64,000 nucleotides of DNA from Chlamydomonas reinhardtii. Lineage: Eukaryota; Chlorophyta; Chlorophyceae; Chlamydomonadales; Chlamydomonadaceae. Positions within the stretch are counted from its first letter, which is position 1; the number at the start of each line of letters is the position of its first letter. A program made the position numbers and the translations under genes. The stretch lies in contig NC_057009.1 of NCBI RefSeq assembly GCF_000002595.2, positions 372,001 through 436,000 of the forward strand, in the 5' to 3' direction. Below are positions 11,736 to 23,425 of this stretch, piece by piece. The notes beneath the pieces are model-generated. The model searched no databases and was not told where the DNA came from. It worked only from the letters and a program-made list of their open reading frames with translations.

Positions 11736-12919
11736 GTGACAGGCACCGATTCAGGCACATGTGTTTTGCCATCTTGTATTCAGCCTTGAGTTAGGGACTG
11801 TTGCGCCTCTTGCGTGTCGGCTGATGCCTTTGCTTGTTGCTGCCCAGAGGAATAACTAATTTTGGCCACTCAAAGCTGGTTAATGTGTAGGTTGTGGCAT
11901 GCGGCGACATGCTGTAGGACGGCTCAGTCCCGCAGCCTCCATGCCCGTGTATTGTTACCGGTGTTCGTTGCGTGCTGTGAATTCGTGCGCCTGGTTGCTT
12001 GCCGATTGGTTTCAAGATGGCTTGTCGTGTGCATGCTGCGTTCCTGGACCACGCCAACAAACTATAGGCCTAGAACGCCCCTCTATTGGAGGTTTGGATA
12101 CGGCAGTTGGTGCAAGCTCTGGGCGCAGTTTGCATGGGGTAGTCCTTGGAAAGAATGAGTGAGCCACTGAGCTGCCGTTGTTTGGGTGTTGCCGCTATTT
12201 GGATGGCCAGGAATGCACTATACTAGCAACGGGTAGACGGCCACGTTAGTGCACACATGCAGCCACCGCACCATGCGCGGTGGCGTGGTCCATGGCAAGG
12301 TCTAGGGGTCCCCTGGCGTGGCTGACAAAGGATGTATACTCGTTGACAGACTGCAGTCAGTTGTGTGGGCTTTGGTTAACACGTGACTATATGCTGCAGT
12401 CAATGGTCAACCTTCGTCGTCTGAGTGCGTACAAGCGCTGGACAAAAGAGGCTGGGTCCATGGTGGTTGCTCGGTATCGCTGACATGGGAGCGCCGAACC
12501 GTATCTGGGAAGCGCGTGTGAGCAGGATTGAGCTGTTCAATGTCGCAGATAGGACGTGGCCGGAGGTGTTATGCGGTTTAGATGGCTTTCATGCTGGGCG
12601 TCGCTGGGCGCCTGGCCGCTGGGCGCCGGGCCGGCCGGCACGCGCTGCGCCAGCATGGGATCTCATGCTGCGCAGCCTGTGAGCATGTAGATCCCGACCG
12701 GTGCCAAAGCACAGTCAGCCATCGTTCGTTCACTGAGAGACTACACAAACGAAATAGTACTGACCTTTTCTTCAAAAGCATTTAGGCTTCCAACTGGGCT
12801 TCCATTGGGGCGTTTGCTCGACTGTCAAGAATGCACGCCGTGCTCATCCAAATGCAGTAATAATTGCTTCTTTGGTGGCATCGTTGCATAAAGATCTAGA
12901 GACCAGTGCTGGATTCGTT
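11736..12919. other. Intergenic, no gene seen
   Basis: Downstream region of the small membrane protein and upstream region of ALB3. Open frames are short and inconsistent. At about 12590-12640 the motif GCTGGGCG is repeated three times. I find nothing else to annotate. Confidence 0.35.
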
Positions 12920-15707
12920 ATGTCGAGCTCCATGTGCCTGGCGCGATGCTCTGCCAGCCTCTCGGCTGGCAACTTCCCGTCGAGAATGTTTATGGGGTAA
13001 GAGTACTGCAGCCTGGGAGGGACCCAGGTCACCTGTTGTGTCTCCTGCGTGCCCGCCCCTGCCATGCTTGCCGGTGGTGATGTTTCGCGTGCCTTGCTGC
13101 CAAACACAGGAGATTGCATGCCCAACGTCGCACGCGGACCTTACAGCTACGGTGCGCGGCCAGCCTGCTGCCAGATCAGCCGACGTTAGCGGCCTCCAGC
13201 GCCATCTCGCCAGTGCCTTCTGACCTTCCCGAAGTCTTGGGTGATGCCCTGCACCGGCTGGGTGCCATGTACGTGCTGGCCGACGCCTCGGCCTCGACCG
13301 CTGCCGCAGCCGTCATGCCCACTGCCGTGGACAGTGCCGCTGGTGCGGCACCACAGCGGGCGGGAGGCTGGGTGGCGCCGGTGGCTGACGCGCTGGAGCA
13401 GGTGCTGTACGCGCTGCAGGAGGGGCTGGACAAGCTGCACGTGCCCTACTCCTACGGTTACTCAATCATCCTGCTCACGCTCATAGTGAAGCTGCTCACG
13501 TACCCGCTTACCAAGCAGCAGGTGCGTAAGGAGTATCGTGGCTGAAGACCGGGGTTGTCAAAGGGGTCATAAAGGGGTCACATGGTGGTGTGCCTGCGTG
13601 TGTGCGTGCGGTACATACCACAGTTTGACCGCTCGTGGTCAGCAGCCGACATGCATCACGAGTGTCGCGTCATATGCTTTCGCTTTTGTGATTGTTGCCT
13701 CTGTGCCTTAACACCATGGTCAGACAGCGCGCTAGGTCTCGGAAGCCTATCCTGGCCCAATAGCCAAATGTCCGCCCGCGACACGACGCGATCCTCGCTC
13801 CCTATCAACCGCCCCGCCCGCCCGTTCCCTGCAGGTGGAGAGCGCCATGGCTGTGCAGGCGCTGAAGCCGCGCATCGACCTGATCAAGGACCGTTTCGGC
13901 GAGGACAAGGACAAGATCCAGAAGGAGACGTCAGTGCTGTACGAGCAGGCCGGAGTCAACCCCCTGGCCGGCTGCCTGCCAACACTGGCCACCATCCCCA
14001 TCTTCATCGGCCTGTTCTCTTCGCTTACCAACGTGGCCAATGACGGGCTGCTGGACACGCAAGGCTTCTACTTTGTGCCCTCACTGGCGGGTGCGTGGGT
14101 GGGACGCAGTTGCGTTTCAGTGTGTAGGTTTGCATGCGCACGATCTAAAGCAGTTGCTGCGGCACACAGACCTCCTAACCGCCATTGCCTGGCGTGCATG
14201 CTGGTGCCTCAGCGCCGCGCGGCTTGCTGGGACGTGGCTGTTTCCGCCCCTCTGTTTGACTTGACACGTGACGGCACATCGCGCCGCACCCTCCTCCCTC
14301 CGTCTTGTCCTCTCCCTCAGGCCCCACCACTATGGCCATGCGGCAGTCGGGTCTGGGCACCTCGTGGCTGTGGCCGCTGGGGCCGGACGGCGCCCCGCCC
14401 ATCGGCTGGGAGGACGCTGCGGCGTACCTGACCCTGCCGCTGCTGCTGGTGGCGGTGCAGTATGCGTCCAGCTCTGTCACGTCGCCGCCCATTGACCCCA
14501 AGGACGAAAATGCAAACACGCAGCGCGCTCTGGTGAGGCACAACGTTTGCATGTGGGGCGGAGGGCCTGGCACTGAGAACCCTATCGGGCACAGGGCAGG
14601 AGGGCTGGGACAGGGGCTGCAGCCAAGCAAACTGGGGCCAATTGGTGTGCAGCGTGAATGTGGTGGCGACAGAAGAGAATGCGGGCAGGTGGTTAGGACT
14701 CGGCGGCATATCCTGGTGACGTTGGGGGCGCGGCTGCGCGTGGTTGACACCAGCGGTCACTAAACCACCGCGGGATGCGGACTTGCAATTGGATTTGTAC
14801 CGTCAACGACGCCTAACGCCTGCCGCCGACGAGACAGTAGGGATACGCGCTCCTTTATTGGCATGCCCTACCCTGGCCAGTTGAGCTACCAGTCTCCAGC
14901 TGCCTGCGTGTTTTCCATGTGCCTCACCACCCGGCCCTGTCCCTCCCTCGGCTCCTTTTGTCGCTGCAGCTGGTGTTCCTGCCGCTGATGGTGGGCTGGT
15001 TCTCGCTCAACGTGCCCGCCGGCCTGTCGCTCTACTACCTGGCCAACACGGTGCTCAGCAGCGCCATACAGATCTACCTGAAGAAGCTGGGCGGAGCCAA
15101 TGTGGTCATGAACGAGCTGGGCCCAGTCACCAAGCCCGGGTCCGGCCGCCGCAACGGTGAGGGCGTGGGCAAGCAGGTGGCGTCAGCGCTGGGGCGGCGT
15201 GCGAGGCGGGCTGGCCGTCGGCAACTAGGCGCTGTGGAGTATGGGGTTGCTCCTAGCGAGCAGCAAGTGTCTTGCCTGCCTGGGGTCCTGCGGTGGCCAG
15301 TGTGGCATTGTTTAGCGGGCGATGTGTGTGCGTGCAACCGCACTGGCCCCCGCCCACCTGCAGGCGTGGCCGCGGGCGAGTGGAGCGTGTGGAAGCCCGC
15401 CACCGTGCTGACCACTGCGGAGGCAGCCAAGGCGCGGGCGGAGGCGGAGGAGGCGGTCGAGCGGGCGCGCGAGGCCGCGGAGGAGGCGGCTGCGGCCGCT
15501 GCTTTCGATAACGCGTCCGTGTCGCTGTCAGTGGACGACTCCACAGCCGCCATAGCCGGTACGGCTACCATGGCGGTAACAGCCGGCGCGACGGCGGCAG
15601 CCATGGACCCCAGCAAGGTGAACCGGCGCTGCAAGCGGCGGCGCCTCACCTCATTGGTGCAGGACGGTAGCACGGCGTCGGCGGCGGTGGCCGGTGCGTC
15701 GGCTTGA
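12920..15707 (+). CDS. ALB3.1: ALBINO3-type thylakoid membrane insertase
   Basis: YidC/Oxa1/Alb3 insertase that places light-harvesting and other proteins into the thylakoid with cpSRP. Six exons: 12920-12996, 13110-13521, 13835-14090, 14321-14532, 14970-15156, 15364-15707, giving 495 aa. The start MSSSMCLARCSASLSA is a clear transit peptide; exon 1 is very short and its GT-AG join restores the ORF. YSYGYSIILLTLIVKLLTYP is the first core helix, followed by the coiled hairpin DRFGEDKDKIQKE and NPLAGCLPTLATIPIFIGL. AGPTTMAMRQSGLG and the helix before SLNVPAGLSLYY are also family blocks. The C-tail has a basic patch KRRR near residue 476, consistent with cpSRP43 binding but not proven. From memory the length equals C. 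reinhardtii ALB3.1 rather than the shorter ALB3.2. Confidence 0.94.
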
Positions 15708-17168
15708 TTGCAGTGGGCTGCACGTGAGCAGGGACCCTCGTGCCGGCGGCAGGGTGCAGCCCACGCCCGCAGCGCATGCGTGTGGTTTGCGTGTTGGCCA
15801 AGGGCGGAGCAGTGCTTTTGCTTCCTTCAAATCTGTACATTCTGCCAGGATTGGCTCATCCAGGGTAGTTTGGGTGTTTAGAGCATGCCTACTACGTATT
15901 AGTCCCTGGATCAGGGTCTTGTGTCTTCGCTGTGTAGATGGCGGTGGGTGCCAAGTAACTTCAGGAAGACGGCCTGGTTACCGGTTGGCGGTCAGCGCGT
16001 GTACCGTGGCAGACGCCATGCCTCATTAACGTAGGTCGTACGGTCCGCCACTTACGCATGTGTAGTCTGAAGGGTTGCTGAGAGCGATGGGACAGGGAAC
16101 AGGGTGGCAGTCCCGGGCACTAGCGTTCAACACTTAGACACGGTATGAGTGCGCGCGCGGCTGGTGCCGAAACGCCGCTGGGGTGCTGGCTTGCTGGCAG
16201 TTTGCTGATTCGCATTCCTCATCGCTCCGGGTGCCAGCCTGTCAGGTTGCAACGACTTGCATGCACGTCTTCCGCCTCATCAGCATTCATTCCCATGGCG
16301 AGCCCTCCTGATGCGGGGCGTGTGGGCCTGTGGTCTTGACGCAGTCCCCGGGCGGCAGTAGGATGGCGTGTGTGAGCACTGAGGATGTCGTGTTCACGCA
16401 CTAGCGACGACATACGGACGCACCAAGGATTGTAGCCGGGGGGGGCACTGCACACTTCTGGGTCGTTTGTGTGGCGGGGGTGCGGGACCAAGGCTGGAGC
16501 ACGTGCGCACTAGCGCAGTGACGCCTGCATCTTAATTCCCCATTTCCATCATTCTCCCATCTGCCCGTTGCCAATAGACCATGTAAGGTCCGGTTCAGCG
16601 GAGGTAAACGTACCGGAAATGATCTCCAACCGGACTTTCGCAAACATGACATGAAGCAAGGCACAGCGGGCCATGAACAACGGGCGATGTGTGGACAGAT
16701 AGAACGGCCCCCGCGACGTATTCCACGGTGCACCGGCGGGAATGGCAGCTGGCAAGACGCGGATTGCCCAAGAGGAGGGAGACAAAGCGTAGGAGGGCAC
16801 TGTAAGTGGACGGGGGGCCCAGGGAACAGGGGGCATCGTGTCCCACTGTTCGACGCCCGCGTCCCCACCGTCCCCGCTGACGCCCCAGGCCGCCCACGTC
16901 CTCCCCACACCCCACCCGGCCGTAAAAACAGGTGAACGTCTGAGGCACGCGCGATATCATGTTACATCCGCAACCCCCCGCCGCAGTCAGGCGCGGCTGC
17001 TGTACCCTTGTCAAACTTCAAACTCTGGACTTGTATACTGTCCTGTCAAGTGCTTCCCGACCGGAGCATCCACATTACCTCCATGCACGCAGCACGTGGG
17101 CCACGCCCATCTCACCTATTGCCTAACCTGGACGTGCAGTCAGTCTACACCTCAACCTAGCGCACCAC
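15708..17168. other. Convergent intergenic space ALB3/FY
   Basis: Holds the 3' UTRs of ALB3 (+) and FY (-). TGTAA occurs at 16582-16586 on + (875 bases after the ALB3 stop) and as its complement at 16962-16966. I see no further gene. Confidence 0.4.
16962..16966 (-). terminator. Candidate TGTAA poly(A) signal of FY
   Basis: TTACA on +, so TGTAA in the gene's sense, about 205 bases after the FY stop. The call rests on motif and spacing. Confidence 0.4.
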
Positions 17169-20100
17169 CTAGCGGAAACCCGGCGGCGGCCTCCCTCTCC
17201 CTCTTCCCCTGCCTGGTCCACCTCCCCGCAGCGCTGGGGGCGGTGGTCCCCGACCCGGACCAGGGCCCATGCCCCCCGGCGGCGGGCCATAGGGCCCATC
17301 TGGCCCCGGCCCCGGCGGACCCCCAAACCCGCCCGGCGGTCCAAAGCCGGGGCCGCTTTGACCGCCGCGGTGCGGGGGTGCACCCGCAAAACCGCGTGGG
17401 TGAGGGTGACCTCTCCCCGGGAAGCCGCCTGGCCCAGGGCCCGGCCCTCCTCTGGGCTCCATGGGTGGCATGCCGCCCCGTGGCCCCCCAGCCCCTGGCC
17501 CGGGCCCGAGTCCCGGCTCGTTGAAGCCCGGCCGCGGCGGCCCCCCGCCTGGGCCCCCCGGTGGGCCCTGTCGCCAGCCGCCGGGAGCTAGGTGGTGGGG
17601 AGGCCCAGGCAGCCCCGCATGAGGCGGGCCGCGGCCGAAGCCGGGCTCTGGGGCAAAGCCTGGCCGCCCCATCATCTGCTGCATGTGCATGGGGGGCCCG
17701 CCCCTGTCACCACGCTCACCCCGGTCCGCCAGCATGCCCGGGTCCATCCGCGCGAGCTTTGCAGCCCCCCGCTCCCAATCCCTGTCCCGGTCTCCACGGC
17801 TGTGCTCCCTCTCCCTGTCCCTCTCGCTCTCGGCGCCTCCTCCGCCTCCTCCGAAGTAACGGTTCGGGGCCGGTCGCGGCGGCGGCAAGTCCTCGCGGCC
17901 ACGTTTACCGCGGCCTGCAGTGGTGGTGCTCCCCCCGGTTGCAGCTGCCGCCCCGCCGCCACCACCGCCCACATGGATGGCCGCCATCAGGCCCTGGGGA
18001 GGAGTGTGGGTGGGTGGGGTTGACAACACTCTCAGTAAGAAGCGCGCGACGCTCACATGGCAATCTGAATACGGTAACCGTTTATAATGACGACGGTACT
18101 CATGCGTGACGTCGCAAGCGAGAGGTAAGGGGTCGCAGCGGTACGAGGGAAGCGGTTCAGGACATGCCTCATTCGACGACGCGAAGTAATCGCCGAGCTA
18201 ACCTGTTTTTCAGTGCACCTGCCCGCATCCCAGCCCGTGCTGCCTTGCAGCCCTCTGCACATCCCCCCCCCCTGGCACACGGCCTGCTCAGCCCTGTCAC
18301 TCAAGTCGCCCCGTCGAGACCTGGTCACAGCCGCAGCCGCACCTGTAGGTTGGCCGTGGTCAGTCCCTCCAGGGCCGCCCCAATGCCAGGGATGACGTTG
18401 GGCCGCGCCGCCGCCGCGCCAGTCCCACCCGCCGCCCCCACCCCATACGCGGGTGTGCCCGCAGGTCCGCCCTGCAGCGGGCCGCCGAACAGGCCAGGCG
18501 CGGCGCCCGCGGCACCTCCCGCGCCAGGCCCCAGCAGGCCCGCACCCGCGCCCAGGCCGAACATGCCACCACCGCCGCCGCCTGCCACCCCGCCGCCGTC
18601 GCCCAGGCCTCCTGCCGCCCCTGCCGCCGCCGCTGCTGCCACCGCCGCCGGCGTGCCGCCTGGTGCAGCCGCCGCCGAGCCGGCGTCGAAGACGTCTGCA
18701 AAGATGTCGCCCGGACGCTTGCGACACCAGAACTGGCACTTGTTGTCACCGCCAGCTGCACGCAGGTGTGCACGTGTTGGCCGGGGGGGGGGGCAACACG
18801 GACCTTGCGCCGGTTCGAGGAGATGTACGAGCGTGCCCATACGTGGTCTTTTGTTCACACCGCAAACCCGCGCTTCTTGCAATGATGCAATCGCAACCCA
18901 TTTGCGCACGCAGGGACCTTCAGTCATGACTCTTGTGCCACTCCGCTTGGGTTGACCGAAATCCGTCATGTTAATCAGACACTCCCACGTGCGCCCTGCC
19001 TCAACGAGGTGGCAGCAGCTCGGCACACAGCGGAATGACTGCTGGTGTCGGCTGTCCTAGCTGCGGTCTCTGAGTTGCCGTACGGCGTGGCCTCCAGCCT
19101 GCACACCGCGAGATCCCCCGCAGCCCCCGCCCTCGCCCTGCCAGCCGCCCGCCCCCGCCCGCACCCACCTGAGGCCAGCACGTGACCCAGCGGGTGCCAG
19201 GCCGCCGACCACACCGCCGCCTCGTGCGCCGCGGGCAGGCAGCCCTGCGCGTCCGGGCGGCTGGCCAGCCACATCATGAGGCTGCCGTCACCTGCGGGGC
19301 GAGGGGGAGGAGGCGGGGGAGGGGGCGGGCTGGCGTGTGGCAGCTGCGCCGCAGAAAGGAGAAGACAGGGCTCTGGCACATAAGCACATACGGTAGGATG
19401 GTTTTGTGCTACTGCACTCCGGACCCACGCTTCCGACCCGTAAGGCGGCGTTGTGGCCGGTCGCGTTTACTACAGTGTTCATGCCTGCATGTGGATCTGT
19501 GCCGCTGCCACCCGGTCTACGGCCGCGCCAGTGGTGCGCACCGGCACCCTGCACCCGCCCCCGCACCTGCTCCCGACACAAACAGCTCCTCGTGCTGCGG
19601 GTGCCAGGCCACACACGCCACGTCTCGGCCGTGCCCCGCGAAGCTGGCCACCTCCTTGAGCATGCGCACGTCGTACAGCTTCACCAGCTGGTCGCGGCTG
19701 CAGCTCAGCAGCCAGTGGCCGTTGCGGTTCCACTTGACCTGCGCAGCGCGCAGGGGGGTAGCCGTCCAACGCATAGATGGGGGGGGGGGTAGCCGTACAT
19801 GAAAGGCGGGGTGGTTGCAGGAGAAAAGAGGTGCACGGCAGGCAAGGGGCACATACCACCCGTATATGATGCCTGCTTTACCGTACTGCAATCGCTGCAT
19901 GCTGCACCTTCTGGCACGGCGCCAGTGATCTCAGATAGTGTTCAGTTGCGAGCATGCGATGTTGATGCCCGAGAATGCAAATCCCTGCTTGCCGGCCGCA
20001 TGCCTCTGCCTGCTGCCCCACGCCGCTGCCCCCGGACCCTTCCGCCCCCCGTCCCCCCGCCCCCGCCCCCGCACACGTGCCTGGAACACGCCGTTCTTGT

Positions 20101-23100
20101 GGCCGTGCAGAGTTGACAGACAGCCGGCGGCGGCGGCGCGAGGGTCCCACAGCTTGACGCAGGCGTCCTTGCTGCAGCTGGCGATGACCCCCTTGGTGGG
20201 GTGCCAGTCCACCCACCTCACGTCTCCGCCGTGGCCTGTACACGGCCCGCAGCGGGTGGGAGCGCTTCAACTAGGGTGCCCGCGTCGAGGCTCCGGACAA
20301 TATGCGGGCGTCCATGGGCTTGGGGACCACACGCGGCACTCATGCATGTTTGACAACAAGTTAGCAACTTTGAGGATTGCGATGGTGAAGACATAACACA
20401 CCCGCCTAGACCCGCCTCGCCGGACGCCCGCACTGTGGGGCGCCCCGTCCGGCACCGGAGTGGGGAGCCGTTCGCGGCCCACACGCGACCTTGTGCGCGT
20501 TCGTTTGTATTCGCAGGTTCACACGTACCCCTCAACCGTCCCCCAATGCATTGCCATGCCGGCCTACCCGTAACTATTAGCCCACATTCTTGTTTTGTCT
20601 CTGTCTGTCGTTTGTCACTGAGGCTTGTCTCGCGCTGGGCCTACTATCTTCTGTTCTGCCTCTCAAGTTCCCCCTCTTCCTGCCGGGCGTCGGCTCTTCA
20701 TAGTTGGTATGAACACTCTGTTCTCCATGGACGGCAACCCCGACCCCGTATAGCCATCCTCATGTCTCGCCGTCCACCTTGGCCCTGCAGCCCTGGCTCG
20801 GGCGCTCGCGGTTCCTGGGCGTCAGACTGGAGCAAGCCAGTATGCACTCTGCCCCGCCGCTCATGCTAACCCCTCATTCCACTGGGCAGCCGCGAGCGCA
20901 TGTGGCCGCTGTCTGTTGCACAATGACAGCCACCGCGCCCCGGGCTTGACCCCCGCACGCACCCGTCATGGCGCACTCCTGGCCCCGGAAGGTGTCGAAC
21001 ACCCGCACCGTGGAGTCGTCAGAACCTGCGGGGCCGCCACACGTGATGCGGGGGGCGGGAGGCAGCCAGATGGGTCCTGAACAGCGCGCTCGATACAGGG
21101 CCACAACGAGACAGGGCATGGATGCTGGTGTAGGGCTGTCGCAGCACTTGCGCAGCGCCCGCAGTTGCATCCACAGCGTACGGCCCACACAACAATGTTA
21201 CAATTAGCGGGCGCGCGCGACGCCATATCCTTGCACGCGGGAAATGCCTCAAGAGGCCTCAAGCCATGCGCTCTTCTCCTACGCGCCAAGAGCCTCCCAT
21301 TCCCGCCCACCCACCTGTGGCAAACTTGTAGTCGGTGGGTGAGAAGGTCACGGCCCTGCACGGCTCCTTGTGCGCCTGGTACACCTGCAGCACCTCCAGC
21401 GTGGGCCGGCTGAACTTGACGCGTCCGGCGTCGTCGCAGGACAGCAGGAACAGGCCGCTGTGGGAGAACTCCATGCAGCGAATGGGGGACGCCTCGTGCG
21501 CCTGCGGGAGAAGGGAGCGGGTGCCAGGCATGGCAAGTTGGACAATGGCGGTTCTGGGCAGTGGTACAATTGATCACCAGTGACCAGGGGGACGGTTCTA
21601 TCTGTGTCTGTACCCGCTGTCAACGAGCATGCCGCCAAGTACCGCCGCCGCACGGTTGCGCTCCCACCTGGATTCCTGGCCCCAGCTCGTTTTCAAAGTT
21701 GGTGCCATTCCACAGACTGACGTTGCCGTTGTTGCCGCCGCACAGCAGCCGCCGCCCGTCGGGCGTGTACAGCAGGTGGTTGATGGCGGCGCGGTGCTGC
21801 GGCGGGTTGGAGGCCAGGGCGGAGGCCCATGCGCTGGTTGAATTCTGAGCCAGGCCGAAGACTCACTGGCCAACGCTGGGCATGACAGAACAAGCGGCAC
21901 CGACGCCGCTCAAGGATGAGCAATGCTGCAGCTGTTGCGGCACTGTAGCTGTGGGGCCTAAGGTCCTGCCAACACGGCTGGCACATCAAAGCCCCACCCA
22001 AAAACGGATGACTAGGCGAATGCGCGTTGCAATAACGGTAAATACGGAAGCATACAGGTGCTCGTGCTGTGCGCACTCTCGACACACGCCAGTGCCTTGC
22101 ACCCCTTCCCTTCCGATCTCTGTGGCTTGCCGAATGACATGTCACCCCACCTATGCCCCACTTGCCCACCCCACCCAAAGAAGCTCCCCTCACCCTGAAG
22201 AAGGACGTGGTTACGAACTTGGTTCCGACACTGCTGGCAGGAAGCTCCGGGTAGGCGCAGGGGGGCAGAAGCTGCGGCGGCAGCAGCGTCGGGCGGTCAA
22301 TGGCCAGAGAGAGTCGGACAGGAACGCTGCAAGGCGCAGGCGGCTGTTTGGATGCTAGCCAAGGCCAGCTAGCCAAGGCCACCCAATCCCCACCGCAGGC
22401 CCCTTCTTGAGGCCTGCAAGGTTCTTCCCTGGCTGCTGTAACCGAAGGGGACCGCCGCCACCGCTCTCACCTCCAGACTGCTGGCGAACACAGGCTGCAG
22501 TGCCGTTGCATGACTCACGTGCGGCGACGCCAGCCGCGCCTGCAGGGATTCATGAAGCCCACAGCGCACGGTGATGGCCAGGCACTGCCGGTCACTAGAC
22601 ACCCTTGCAGCCGTCTGAGCACCCGTAGGGCAGAAGACCTCAACGAGATGCCTGGTGTTGAGCTACGGTGGGGCTCTGGCGTGCTGAGGCTTGGCTAGAA
22701 GTCATGCACATAGCTGTGTGGACGGCGGGCAGCCATCCAGGGGGGGGGGCGAGTTTTCTGGGCCCGAGGTGGTAGTGTGGTACCCTTTCCTAACATGCTT
22801 TAGGCAACCAAGGTTTCGAAGCACTTACTTGCATTAACCGAAGGTACGGGCCGACATGGTCCAGTACGCGGCTGCGTGGCGCCAATGCAACGGTTCAAGG
22901 GGGCCAATTTGGTGACTGGGTGGCGGGACACGGGGTTCAGCCCCCCCCCCCTTGGCCAAAACCTGGCGTGGAATCCCTCCGGGGACCATGACCTCCCGCA
23001 GTAACGCAGCAGCTTAATCCATGAGCGTCTGAGTGTGTTTCGTGCCCATAACGCACTTACCTCTTGATCGCCTTCGGCTGGTGACGCTCCAGAGCTGCGC

Positions 23101-23167
23101 CATCTGCACTGGTCGCTGCTGGGTGCTCCTGGGCGCCGACCGGCACCACAGCAAGTGCCTGTGACAT
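17169..23167 (-). CDS. FY: WD40 polyadenylation factor FY/WDR33
   Basis: CPSF subunit (WDR33/Pfs2/FY) that helps read the poly(A) signal. Twelve exons, 803 aa: complement of 17169-17993, 18343-18755, 19169-19291, 19567-19738, 20081-20235, 20963-21025, 21315-21501, 21668-21844, 22194-22271, 22471-22539, 22829-22871, 23061-23167. The WD repeats run from about 75 to 420. Family blocks are clear: [81 protein letters not shown] and [13 protein letters not shown]. Residues 420-803 are Gly, Pro and Arg rich with RD/RE repeats near 560-590. Intron 8 uses a GC donor: ending exon 8 at VFQ before VKWNRNG fits FY and WDR33 exactly. The start sits 258 bases from that of LZTFL1, head to head. Confidence 0.92.
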
Positions 23168-23425
23168 TTCTGCAACACAAGTGTCCTTCAGCGTGGGTCC
23201 AGTTCTGCATTCATTTGGCAGCCGTTGACAGCAGCGCTTGTCTGCAGCTTAAAATCGATAATGCATCGAATACTGGTTTCGATGTCGACTAGCAAATTCA
23301 AGTTGTAAGTGAGGACCTCAATCGGCAAATGGACAATTGCACGGCCCACCCGCAGGCTTTGAGTATGCCCGGTACCTCTGCAGCAGTTACTTTGGTATTT
23401 CAAGTTATTGTTGCCTGTGTGGAGC
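23168..23425. promoter_or_regulatory. Bidirectional promoter region FY/LZTFL1
   Basis: 258 bases separate two divergent ATGs. The middle contains the near-palindromic pair ATCGATAATGCATCGA and TTTCGATGTCGA at about 23253-23287. A shared promoter is inferred from spacing. Confidence 0.5.

Noticed and set aside
22451-22539. An extra 30-base intron in FY exon 3 (CAC/GTGAGT to CTGCAG)
   Set aside because: Too short, and reading straight through gives [11 protein letters not shown], which aligns with the FY block TLQPTPAAAVD.
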